A stretch of 5,497 nt of DNA. It comes from CAWJHE01 sp964614855 (GTDB taxonomy: Bacteria; Chloroflexota; Anaerolineae; Anaerolineales; UBA4823). Positions 1 to 5,183 of this stretch are shown in pieces. The notes under the pieces were generated by a model. That model searched no databases and was not told the DNA's origin. It was given only the letters and a program-made list of their open reading frames with translations. The position numbers and the translations under genes were made by a program. The DNA is taken from the NCBI GenBank assembly GCA_964614855.1, contig CAZTMX010000195.1:1-5497 (forward strand), written 5' to 3'. Numbering within the stretch: the stretch's first letter is position 1; the number at the start of each line of letters is the position of its first letter.

Positions 1-1
1 G

Positions 2-409
2 GTGCATGTATCAGAGATTTCCTGGGGACGCGTCCACCATCCTTCCGACGTGGTTGCGTTAGGGCAACAGGTGGAAGTGTACGTGATTAACGTGGATCAG
101 GAGCGCGCTCGCATCGCCCTGAGCCTGAAACGCCTGAAACCCAACCCCTGGCTGACCGCTGAAGAGCGCTATTATCCAGGGCAAATCATCGAAGCCGTGG
201 TGACCAGCATCGTCCAGTTTGGCGCTTTTGCCAGGTTGGAAGAAGGTCTGGACGGTCTGATCCATATTTCAGAAATCTGTCCGGGTCAGGAGCCCAATGA
301 CTTGCAAACAAAATTAACCGAAGGCCAAAAGGTCCAGGTGCGTGTATTGCACGTCGATGCGCCAAAGCAAAGGCTGGGGTTGAGCTTGAGGCTTGAACCA
401 TCACCATGA
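2..409 (+). CDS. S1 RNA-binding domain protein, 3' part (5' truncated)
   Basis: This is the C-terminal 135 residues of a protein with repeated S1 (OB-fold) domains, which bind RNA in ribosomal protein S1 and related translation or RNA-decay factors. Residues 1-46 are the end of one S1 domain: VHVSEISW, then a VEVYVINVD strand and the closing RIALSLKRL. The linker LKPNPW is typical between S1 repeats. Residues 55-131 form a complete second domain, with PGQIIEAVV, FGAFARL, GLIHISEI and the closing strand LGLSLRL. The first codon, GTG, is almost certainly an internal valine of the usual GLVHVSE motif rather than a start, so the gene begins left of the window. The protein ends three residues after the last domain, and its TGA overlaps the comEA start (ATGA), indicating translational coupling. 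Whether it is rpsA itself or a shorter S1-repeat protein cannot be told from this fragment. Confidence 0.9.
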   Translation: MHVSEISWGRVHHPSDVVALGQQVEVYVINVDQERARIALSLKRLKPNPWLTAEERYYPGQIIEAVVTSIVQFGAFARLEEGLDGLIHISEICPGQEPNDLQTKLTEGQKVQVRVLHVDAPKQRLGLSLRLEPSP

Positions 410-978
410 GCGATTGGTGGAAAATCGTTTTCGCTGTACTTTGCGGTTTTTTGGGCGCCGGGATCATTTTCCTGGCAACCAGCCAGCCCGGCGGCGAAGC
501 GATACTCCTGCAGCCCGCACCCACCCCTGGTCCGCTGGCGGTGCATGTAACCGGCGCAGTGTCCAAACCCGGGGTGTACCTGCTGCCGGCTGGCAGCCGA
601 GTGTTGGATGCCATCCAGGCAGCCGGAGATATCCTACCTGCCGCGAACACGGATGCGATTAACCTGGCGGAACCGCTGCAGGACGGCGCCAGGATCACCG
701 TGCCTGAACAAGGACAGGAAATCGCTGATCCAGTAAGCCAACAAGCAGCAGGCGAGCGGTCGATCACTGTAAATCCGGGTACGCTCATCAATATCAACAC
801 AGCAACCATGGATGAACTGGATACCTTGCCCGGCATCGGTCCGGTCACCGCCGAAGCGATCATTCGCTACCGGGAGGCAAACGGTCTCTTTGAAAGCATA
901 CAGGCTATCCTGGATGTGCCAGGGATCGGCGATGTGACCTTCGAAAAAATCAGGTCTCTGATCACAGTAGAACCCTGA
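406..978 (+). CDS. comEA: ComEA-like DNA-binding competence protein
   Basis: A 190-aa membrane-anchored DNA-binding protein of the ComEA family, which binds incoming double-stranded DNA on the outer face of the membrane during natural transformation. Residues 5-26 are a single hydrophobic segment (WWKIVFAVLCGFLGAG...) serving as anchor or uncleaved signal. A Pro/Gly-rich linker follows, then an SLBB domain at about 45-100 (VHVTGAVSKPGVY, later LQDGARITVP). After a second linker comes the C-terminal helix-hairpin-helix pair at about 127-188: ININTATMDELDTLPGIG, IIRYREANG.F and DVPGIGDVTFEKI. Domain order and length match complete ComEA proteins. The start overlaps the upstream stop by 4 nt. 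The usual neighbour comEC is not downstream; a HET-C-like gene follows after 22 nt. A role in DNA uptake is inferred from family; HhH proteins of this kind are also found in bacteria not known to be competent. Confidence 0.9.
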   Translation: MSDWWKIVFAVLCGFLGAGIIFLATSQPGGEAILLQPAPTPGPLAVHVTGAVSKPGVYLLPAGSRVLDAIQAAGDILPAANTDAINLAEPLQDGARITVPEQGQEIADPVSQQAAGERSITVNPGTLININTATMDELDTLPGIGPVTAEAIIRYREANGLFESIQAILDVPGIGDVTFEKIRSLITVEP

Positions 979-1000
979 CAGATAGTCCCAGGAGCCGTCC

Positions 1001-1669
1001 ATGCAAGCAATCTACCACGTCCAGATCACCGACCTTGCATTGCGTAAAAACTTCAGCCAGCCCGCCCTGGCGGTCATCACAGCCGCCAACCTGGGGCAGG
1101 ACAGCTTGCGCGGGCAGATTGGGCACCCGGAATACCACTTCGATGACAACAATTTTTTGCAAGGCACGGCGTATATCCGGCTGCAGCGCCAGTTGATCCA
1201 CCAGGCGCTTAAGGCGCAAACACCAGAGCCGGCCTGGCAGGCTTTTGGAAGGCTGACGCACGGAGCACAGGATTTTTACGCTCACAGCAATTATGTCCGG
1301 TTGTGGTTTGAAAGGCAGCAACAGCTCGTCTCCGCCCCGCAGGTGGAGACAATTGAGCCGCTCGATCAAGAGCTGCTGCTCCACCCGGGGTTGATTTCGG
1401 GGCGTATTTACCTGCCCTGGGAAATTCTGAGCTATATCCCCTTATTGGGGTTGTTGATGCAACGCCTGCTGCCCGCCGATTCTCATACGCGCATGAACCT
1501 GGATACACCGCAGCGCGGCCCGCTTTTTCCATTTGCTGTGGAGGCGGCGCGCAAGCGCACAGAATGGGAGTTTGCGACGATCCAGACGGAAATCCTGGGT
1601 GAAGGCGGAGCAAACGCGCTGCACATGTTTACCGATCTGGATATAACCGCTGCACCAGGCTGGCACTAA
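1001..1669 (+). CDS. HET-C / zinc-dependent phospholipase C-like protein, uncharacterised
   Basis: A 222-aa protein that I relate to the HET-C domain and, more distantly, to the all-helical phospholipase C / P1 nuclease fold. The evidence is a chain of His/Asp motifs: HPEYHFDDN at 42-50, then FGRLTHGAQDFYAHSNYV at 82-99 (the hallmark H-x3-D-x3-HSN pattern, with H87, D91, H95), and DSHTRMNLD at 160-168. In the fold these would form a multi-metal site. Residues 176-193 (FPFAVEAARKRTEWEFAT) look like the closing helix. No clear signal peptide is present. Residues 139-157 (PWEILSYIPLLGLLMQRLL) are hydrophobic and could touch a membrane. The start is supported by AGGAG at 990-994, 6 nt before ATG. 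It sits between comEA and a DNA methyltransferase in the same direction. Substrate is unknown: lipid or nucleic-acid phosphoesters are possible, and a non-enzymatic role is not excluded. Confidence 0.6.
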   Translation: MQAIYHVQITDLALRKNFSQPALAVITAANLGQDSLRGQIGHPEYHFDDNNFLQGTAYIRLQRQLIHQALKAQTPEPAWQAFGRLTHGAQDFYAHSNYVRLWFERQQQLVSAPQVETIEPLDQELLLHPGLISGRIYLPWEILSYIPLLGLLMQRLLPADSHTRMNLDTPQRGPLFPFAVEAARKRTEWEFATIQTEILGEGGANALHMFTDLDITAAPGWH

Positions 1670-1700
1670 TGCCGCGCCTCACCATCGGCGCAGATTTCAA

Positions 1701-1729
1701 AGAGCCGCACGCAAAGGCTCTGGAGAGCC
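1701..1729 (+). promoter_or_regulatory. Possible hairpin switch over the methyltransferase ribosome-binding site
   Basis: Three blocks follow one another: AGAGCC (1701-1706), GGCTCT (1716-1721) and AGAGCC (1724-1729). The middle block can pair with the first (6 bp, 9-nt loop), leaving the Shine-Dalgarno GGAGAG (1722-1727) free. Alternatively its GGCTC can pair with GAGCC at 1725-1729 (5 bp, loop TGGA), burying that ribosome-binding site 3 nt before the ATG. The pairings exclude each other, as in a translational on/off switch. The blocks are seen directly; the regulatory role is inference, and such short stems can arise by chance. Confidence 0.35.
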
Positions 1730-1732
1730 ACC

Positions 1733-2626
1733 ATGGGTGAAAAACGAACCCGAAAACCTGCCACACGCACCAGCTCCTTTGGATCCCCAGGGCGCTCCAG
1801 CCACGATTCTTCCCCGTTCTACCAGAGCCGCTTGTATGCGCAAACGCAGCCGGCAAAGCAGACAGCCTATGAAGAAACGCCCTTGGCACCAGAGCAGCTG
1901 GACCGCATCTACTGCGCCTCGGCGCAAGACATGTCACACCTGCCCCCTTCCTGTATCCATTTGATGGTCACCTCACCCCCCTATAATGTAGGCAAGGAAT
2001 ACGATGAAGACCTGTCGCTGGAAGAATACCTGGATTTTATCAAAACGGTGATGGGGGAAGTACAGCGCGTGCTGGTTCCTGGAGGCAGGGCTTGCATTAA
2101 TATCGCCAACCTGGGGCGCAAACCTTATCTACCGCTGAATGCCTATATCGCAAAGATGATGCTGGATGCAGGCTTTTTGATGCGCGGTGAGATCATCTGG
2201 AACAAAGCCGCCAGCGCCAGCGGATCAACTGCCTGGGGAAGCTGGCTCTCGGCAGCAAACCCCACCCTGCGCGATGTCCACGAATATATCCTGGTATTTT
2301 CCAAGGGCGATTTCAAGAGGCAAAACCCGCACAAGCGGGCCGCCACCATCAACAAAGAAGATTTCCTGGAATGCAGCAAGAGCGTGTGGACTTTCCCTGC
2401 CGAATCGGCGCGCCGGGTCGGTCACCCCGCCCCATTTCCCATGGAGCTGCCCAGGCGCCTGATTGAGCTGTACACCTTTAGCGGAGAGGTGGTGCTGGAC
2501 CCCTTTATGGGCAGCGGACAAACCGCCCTGGCAGCCTTGAAAACCGGCAGGCGCTTCGTGGGCTATGAAATCGACCCCGGCTATGCGGCGCTGGCACAGG
2601 AGCGCATCCAGAAGTTGTCTGGATGA
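1733..2626 (+). CDS. Beta-class DNA (cytosine-N4 / adenine-N6) methyltransferase, probably orphan
   Basis: A 297-aa S-adenosylmethionine-dependent amino-methyltransferase that modifies an exocyclic amino group in DNA. Motif order is that of group beta: catalytic motif IV TSPPYN (80-85) first, EIIWNK (153-158) resembling motif VIII, a probable target-recognition stretch at about 160-228 containing GSTAWGSW and HEYILVFSK, HPAPFP (231-236) as motif X, then the AdoMet-binding motif I DPFMGSG (256-262) and VGYEID (276-281). SPPY rather than DPPY leans towards N4-cytosine methylation, but beta-class N6-adenine enzymes also carry it. The first 50 or so residues are a Ser/Arg/Thr/Gln-rich, low-complexity basic tail outside the catalytic fold. 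GGAGAG at 1722-1727, 5 nt before ATG, supports the start. No restriction-endonuclease gene is visible on either side, so it is probably an orphan enzyme with an epigenetic or unknown role. The recognition site cannot be predicted from sequence. Confidence 0.9.
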   Translation: MGEKRTRKPATRTSSFGSPGRSSHDSSPFYQSRLYAQTQPAKQTAYEETPLAPEQLDRIYCASAQDMSHLPPSCIHLMVTSPPYNVGKEYDEDLSLEEYLDFIKTVMGEVQRVLVPGGRACINIANLGRKPYLPLNAYIAKMMLDAGFLMRGEIIWNKAASASGSTAWGSWLSAANPTLRDVHEYILVFSKGDFKRQNPHKRAATINKEDFLECSKSVWTFPAESARRVGHPAPFPMELPRRLIELYTFSGEVVLDPFMGSGQTALAALKTGRRFVGYEIDPGYAALAQERIQKLSG

Positions 2627-2670
2627 GTGTGGTATCATTCAACATTATCCTATAAACAATCGAGCAGAAC

Positions 2671-2778
2671 ATGACCCATTACAACGGCATTTTGGCGCGC
2701 TACGGGCAATTCTTAGATTTACCCGCACATACAGAAACGATTACCCTCCTGGAGGGAAACACCCCCCTGATCCCGGTC
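2671..2778 (+). CDS. thrC: Threonine synthase, N-terminal fragment (cut by assembly gap)
   Basis: The first 36 residues of a PLP-dependent threonine synthase, which converts O-phosphohomoserine to threonine as the last step of threonine biosynthesis in the cytosol. The pattern YNGILARYGQFL followed by TLLEGNTPLIPV is the signature start of the short bacterial ThrC type (about 350 aa): a YxGxLxRYxxFL opening helix, then EGNTPLI before the lysine-bearing region. The PLP lysine and everything after it lie in the N run. The gene begins 44 nt after the methyltransferase. The ribosome-binding site is weak (GAGCAG at about 2662-2667), so translation may lean on upstream genes. TATAAA at 2651-2656 could be a -10 box but has no convincing -35. 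Confidence 0.85.
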
Positions 2779-2878
2779 NNNNNNNNNNNNNNNNNNNNNN
2801 NNNNNNNNNNNNNNNNNNNNNNNNNNNNNNNNNNNNNNNNNNNNNNNNNNNNNNNNNNNNNNNNNNNNNNNNNNNNNN
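2779..2878. other. Assembly gap, 100 N
   Basis: Exactly 100 unknown bases, the conventional size for a scaffold gap of unknown length. It lies inside thrC. Flanking fragments give 36 + 18 residues of a protein normally near 350, so the true missing sequence is probably about 0.85-0.95 kb, not 100 bp. The two coding fragments are also in different reading frames at the written spacing, which agrees with a placeholder length. Confidence 0.98.
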
Positions 2879-2935
2879 CCCCTGGTGCTGCCGGCGGATT
2901 ACCATGCCTTAGAAGAAAGCATTGCAAATGTATAG
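2879..2935 (+). CDS. thrC: Threonine synthase, C-terminal fragment (after assembly gap)
   Basis: Eighteen codons and a TAG directly after the gap: PLVLPADYHALEESIANV. The form hydrophobic strand, then PAD, then an ALEESI helix, resembles the closing strand and helix of ThrC proteins, whose tails often read like VxVPADLxALEAAI. It is in the same direction as the N-terminal fragment, and the apparent frame change is explained by the arbitrary gap length. Identification rests on position plus this short match. If the scaffold join were wrong it could be the end of another gene, but nothing suggests that. The promoter of the next gene starts inside this fragment. Confidence 0.65.
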   Translation, partial: PLVLPADYHALEESIANV

Positions 2936-2949
2936 GGCCTTGTTATAAT
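2922..2949 (+). promoter_or_regulatory. Sigma70-type extended -10 promoter for pspC
   Basis: TTGCAA (2922-2927, 4 of 6 to the -35 consensus), a 16-nt spacer, then TGT followed by a perfect TATAAT (2944-2949). TG at 2941-2942 makes it an extended -10. Transcription should start near 2956, giving a leader of about 115 nt before the PspC gene. The -35 lies inside the last codons of thrC. It is the best promoter match I can see in the window. Confidence 0.7.
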
Positions 2950-2960
2950 AAATTTACCAA

Positions 2961-2981
2961 TTCAATGCTTGAAAAATTTCA
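2961..2981. repeat. Overlapping inverted repeats, possible operator
   Basis: TTCAA-TGC-TTGAA (2961-2973) overlaps TGAAA-AA-TTTCA (2970-2981), both with perfect 5-bp arms. They lie 5-25 nt past the predicted transcription start of the PspC gene, where a repressor could bind. The region is AT-rich, so chance palindromes are likely; no known operator is recognised. Confidence 0.25.
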
Positions 2982-3072
2982 CCCACACAAAGCGGTCTGT
3001 TTTTGCAACTTGGCTGCTATATTTGCGTAGAGAGTCATAGAATCATTTGATATCAGTTTAGGAGAAAAGATT

Positions 3073-3312
3073 ATGAACGTGGAAACGAAACGACTGTATC
3101 GTTCGCGCAGCGAACGTATGATCAGCGGTGTATGCGGCGGGCTGGCCCAGTATCTCAACCTGGACCCGACCCTGATCAGGCTGCTGTTTGTCATCACCGC
3201 TATTTTTGGCGGACCTGGATTAATCGTCTATATTGTGATGCTGTTTGTTGTGCCCGAAGAACCGCTTGGTCCAGGCGCAGTGATCACCCCCCAGGAACCC
3301 CCTACCGAATAA
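3073..3312 (+). CDS. PspC-domain membrane protein
   Basis: A 79-aa protein made almost entirely of one PspC domain. In the phage-shock response PspC is an inner-membrane sensor or regulator; stand-alone small versions are widespread and mostly uncharacterised. The family pattern is complete: RLYRSRSERMISGVCGGLAQYL (basic N-terminal part with the conserved GVCGG-A-Y core, residues 8-28), the amphipathic DPTLIRLLFV, a Gly-Pro turn at 46-48, and the membrane segment LIVYIVMLFVVP (50-61). A short Pro/Glu-rich tail follows. AGGAGAA at 3060-3066, 6 nt before ATG, fixes the start. It is a single-gene unit with its own promoter upstream (2922-2949) and a strong terminator 8 nt downstream. No pspA or pspB partner is in the window, so a stress-response role is inferred from family only. 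Confidence 0.9.
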   Translation: MNVETKRLYRSRSERMISGVCGGLAQYLNLDPTLIRLLFVITAIFGGPGLIVYIVMLFVVPEEPLGPGAVITPQEPPTE

Positions 3313-3316
3313 GTAG

Positions 3317-3351
3317 AAAAGGGCTGTCCAAATAAACGGGCAGCCCTTTTT
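3317..3351. terminator. Bidirectional intrinsic terminator between convergent genes
   Basis: AAAA (3317-3320), stem GGGCTGTCC (3321-3329), 8-nt loop, stem GGGCAGCCC (3338-3346), then TTTTT (3347-3351). The 9-bp stem has one G-T wobble. A and T tracts on opposite sides give a U-tract on either transcript. It sits between the PspC stop (3312) and the HAD-like stop (3354), so it can end both. Confidence 0.9.
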
Positions 3352-3353
3352 CT

Positions 3354-4490
3354 TTACACGCTTCCCACGGCGTGGGTCAATGTCCGGTGCAGCGGAAGGT
3401 ACCCTTTTTCAGCCAGCTCGGGTGTGGGGTTAGAAGCTTCATCAGGTTTATCTGAAAGACCGAAGATCAGCGCACCGCGCTCTTTCCAGGTTAACGCTGC
3501 AGCGCGCACTTCTTGGGTAAGCAGGATTTCATCCCGCAGCAACTGCTCCACCGGGGTGTCAGCGCTCATGTACCCCATGGCTGCCACGGTCAGGCGGTAT
3601 TCATTACGCCGAAACGCCTTGAAAGGTGTAGGGTCGCCCGCTTTTACCCAACGATAGATATCCTCGTGGATCGCCGCCAGCTGAAGCGGCAGTGCATTTT
3701 TCTGCTGCTCCACCATGGCGATATATTCATCAAAAGTGTTCAGCTTGCGTTCACGCACCTGGGTAGCCAGGCTCTGCAGCTTACCCACCCCTGCGCCCAG
3801 CATCAAGCAGATGTATGCCAGGTAATCCTGGTTGTCTGCCGTAAAGGGGTGGAATTCGACCTGGTTGAACAGGTCGTAAGCCTGCTGGAATTGCTGGGGG
3901 TCAAATGCCTGTCCCAGCAGGTCAGCCACGGTATGCTGCACCGCCTTGACCCGCGCCCGGTCGATAGTATGTGCATTGCGGCCGCGCGCTCCCAGCGAGG
4001 TCTTATCCATATCGATCACCACTGCAGTCGTTTCATCCCCGGGCAGCCTGTTCTCCCGGCAGAAGCGGTCGAAATCCGGCAGCGCAGCCCAGCGATTGGA
4101 CAGGAACATCTGCTCGCCGCCCGGTTGGCTTTCCAGCAGGACGGCTGCAGGCTCTTTGTTCTCCGAGCCGATAAAAGCCGCCCCCTTCCAGCCGCCTGAT
4201 TGGCAAAGGTTAATGAAGGCCGTGCCATCTAAAAGGCGTGTGTCGCCAATAAAAATCAAAGTTTGGATCGGAGCAGCGACCCCGCGCAACTCCTGGGCGC
4301 GCTGCAAAAGAAATGAGATGACACGTGCATACTCCGGCTGGGTTTTGCGCGGGATGCCCCCCTCTGCCAGGCCTAACTGCGCAGCCAGGGTACGCAAACC
4401 CGGCAGGCGTGCATCGACTGGTGACAGGTTGCGGTAGACAATGTGATCCCCCATAAATTCGCTGATAGCCGAAAGACCGTAATTCTTCAT
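3354..4490 (-). CDS. HAD-like phosphatase-family protein, apparently circularly permuted
   Basis: A 378-aa cytosolic-looking protein with no signal or membrane segment. I do not recognise a named family, but HAD-superfamily motifs are visible. VVIDMDKTS (157-165) fits motif I, with D160 the likely nucleophile and D162 the acid/base. ALIFGLSDKP (340-349) fits motif II with S346. Between them lies a mostly helical insert of about 170 residues, as large as a big C1 cap. Motifs III and IV, which should follow motif II, have no room: only about 30 residues remain. Instead the N-terminal part has GIPRKTQPEYARV (45-57) and TLIFIGDTRLLDGTAF (77-92), resembling motif III (K49) and motif IV (GD-x4-D: D83, D88). 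The start at 4490 is chosen for AAGGTG 5 nt upstream; the frame stays open for 61 more codons upstream, but those residues look non-coding. Substrate is unknown. It converges on pspC and diverges from ridA. Confidence 0.6.
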   Translation of the reverse strand: MKNYGLSAISEFMGDHIVYRNLSPVDARLPGLRTLAAQLGLAEGGIPRKTQPEYARVISFLLQRAQELRGVAAPIQTLIFIGDTRLLDGTAFINLCQSGGWKGAAFIGSENKEPAAVLLESQPGGEQMFLSNRWAALPDFDRFCRENRLPGDETTAVVIDMDKTSLGARGRNAHTIDRARVKAVQHTVADLLGQAFDPQQFQQAYDLFNQVEFHPFTADNQDYLAYICLMLGAGVGKLQSLATQVRERKLNTFDEYIAMVEQQKNALPLQLAAIHEDIYRWVKAGDPTPFKAFRRNEYRLTVAAMGYMSADTPVEQLLRDEILLTQEVRAAALTWKERGALIFGLSDKPDEASNPTPELAEKGYLPLHRTLTHAVGSV

Positions 4491-4495
4491 TGAAA

Positions 4496-4501
4496 CACCT
4501 T
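4496..4501 (-). promoter_or_regulatory. Ribosome-binding site fixing the HAD-like start
   Basis: On the minus strand AAGGTG lies 5 nt before ATG at 4490. The longer in-frame ATG at 4673 has no comparable site, so the internal start giving MKNYGLSAISEF is preferred. Confidence 0.6.
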
Positions 4502-4593
4502 GAAGGTTAAGATAGTTGCCGGGGCTGATGATACCATTTATAGCACCGGGCTGCGAGGCCAAATTTCTATAGGGATGAGCGATATACGCAAAT

Positions 4594-4621
4594 ATAATAT
4601 GTGATAGCATATAGCTGTTGA
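4594..4621 (-). promoter_or_regulatory. Candidate promoter in the divergent HAD-like / ridA intergenic region
   Basis: On the minus strand TCAACA (4621-4616, 4 of 6 to -35) is followed after 16 nt by TATTAT (4599-4594, 5 of 6 to -10), which would start HAD-like transcripts near 4587. On the plus strand the same AT-rich patch contains a perfect TATAAT (4593-4598) facing ridA but lacks a recognisable -35. The direction is therefore uncertain. The rest of the 211-217 bp intergenic region shows no RNA gene or strong repeat. Confidence 0.3.
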
Positions 4622-4691
4622 TACCGCCTGTGCTCCCAGGCAGCAATCCCTGCCGCGCACCGTGCAGCGTCAACGAATAAGACTACAACAC

Positions 4692-4698
4692 GGAAGGA
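4692..4698 (+). promoter_or_regulatory. Ribosome-binding site deciding the ridA start
   Basis: GGAAGGA lies 3 nt before ATG at 4702 and 9 nt before ATG at 4708. The wider spacing is the more normal one, favouring the second ATG (MPKKEIRTP). Confidence 0.55.
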
Positions 4699-4707
4699 AT
4701 AATGCTC

Positions 4708-5091
4708 ATGCCAAAAAAAGAAATCCGTACGCCGGCTTCTGTAACGCCTCAGGGCGCCTATTCTCAAGGCATTCGCGCGGGGGATTTTATTTTTGTCGCC
4801 GGGCACATGCCGCTTGACCCGCTTACCGGGCAGGTGGTCGGAAAGACGATCGAGGAACAGACCGCCCGCGCCCTGGAGAATATCCAGGCTGTGCTGCAAG
4901 CAGAGGGCGCCAGCCTGGCGGATGTGGTCAAGACCACCGTTCACCTGACAGATTTGAGCCTGTTCCCGCGCTTCAACCAGGTGTATGCGGGATACTTCCC
5001 CGACCCCAAACCGGCGCGCACCACCGTGGGCAGCACCCTGGTGGGCGTTTTGATCGAGATCGAAGCCATCGCCTATGTGGGAGAGAAGTAA
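4708..5091 (+). CDS. ridA: RidA family reactive intermediate (imine/enamine) deaminase
   Basis: A 127-aa RidA (YjgF/YER057c/UK114) protein, usually a cytosolic homotrimer that hydrolyses the reactive imines released by PLP enzymes such as threonine/serine dehydratase to 2-oxo acids and ammonia. Numbered from this start: GAYSQG (16-21) with the conserved Tyr, FIFVAGHMPLDPLTG (27-41), the ENIQAVLQAEGASLADVVKTTVHLTD helix-strand region (57-82), PARTTVG (102-108) with R104 as the carboxylate-binding arginine, and IEIEAIA (116-122) with E119 as the proposed water-activating Glu. These support an active deaminase rather than a degenerate paralogue. The usual LPxG near the C-terminus reads TLVG. An alternative ATG two codons upstream (4702) has very tight ribosome-binding-site spacing. 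It is divergent from the HAD-like gene and 92 nt before the next gene. A role downstream of threonine metabolism is family knowledge; proximity to thrC may be incidental. Confidence 0.9.
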   Translation: MPKKEIRTPASVTPQGAYSQGIRAGDFIFVAGHMPLDPLTGQVVGKTIEEQTARALENIQAVLQAEGASLADVVKTTVHLTDLSLFPRFNQVYAGYFPDPKPARTTVGSTLVGVLIEIEAIAYVGEK

Positions 5092-5183
5092 CTTGCCGAA
5101 AAGGCTGACAGGCAAGCAGGACACCCGGCAATCACCTGCCAGGTTTGTGCCAGCGGGATCAACCGCCAAAAAAGGAGCTTTGA

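Noticed and set aside
186..863. 225-residue minus-strand open frame opposite the S1 and comEA genes
   Set aside because: It is antisense to two clearly recognisable proteins and has low-complexity, Ser/Pro/Ala-rich content with no motif.
2651..2656. TATAAA as a -10 box for thrC
   Set aside because: No acceptable -35 lies 16-18 nt upstream, and it would leave a leader of only about 8 nt.
2565..3030. Plus-strand frames that read through the N run
   Set aside because: They exist only because unknown bases contain no stop; the parts on either side do not match their flanking genes' frames.
3513..4437. Two long plus-strand open frames opposite the HAD-like gene
   Set aside because: Their translations show no family pattern, and the minus strand carries the HAD-like motifs with a ribosome-binding site and terminator.
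4516..4544. TTGCCG-17-TATAGC as a plus-strand promoter for ridA
   Set aside because: Only 4 of 6 matches in each box and more than 150 nt from the gene; no better than chance in this region.
4491..4673. A 61-residue N-terminal extension of the minus-strand HAD-like gene
   Set aside because: The extension has unprotein-like composition, crosses the AT-rich promoter-like patch, and its ATG lacks a good ribosome-binding site; the internal ATG at 4490 has AAGGTG 5 nt upstream.
5092..5140. Hairpins after ridA (CTTGCC with GGCAAG; GCAGG with CCTGC)
   Set aside because: The stems are short with long loops and have no T-tract, so they are not convincing terminators.
4567..5169. 200-residue minus-strand open frame opposite ridA
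   Set aside because: It overlaps an unmistakable RidA gene and the intergenic promoter region; it is an antisense shadow.
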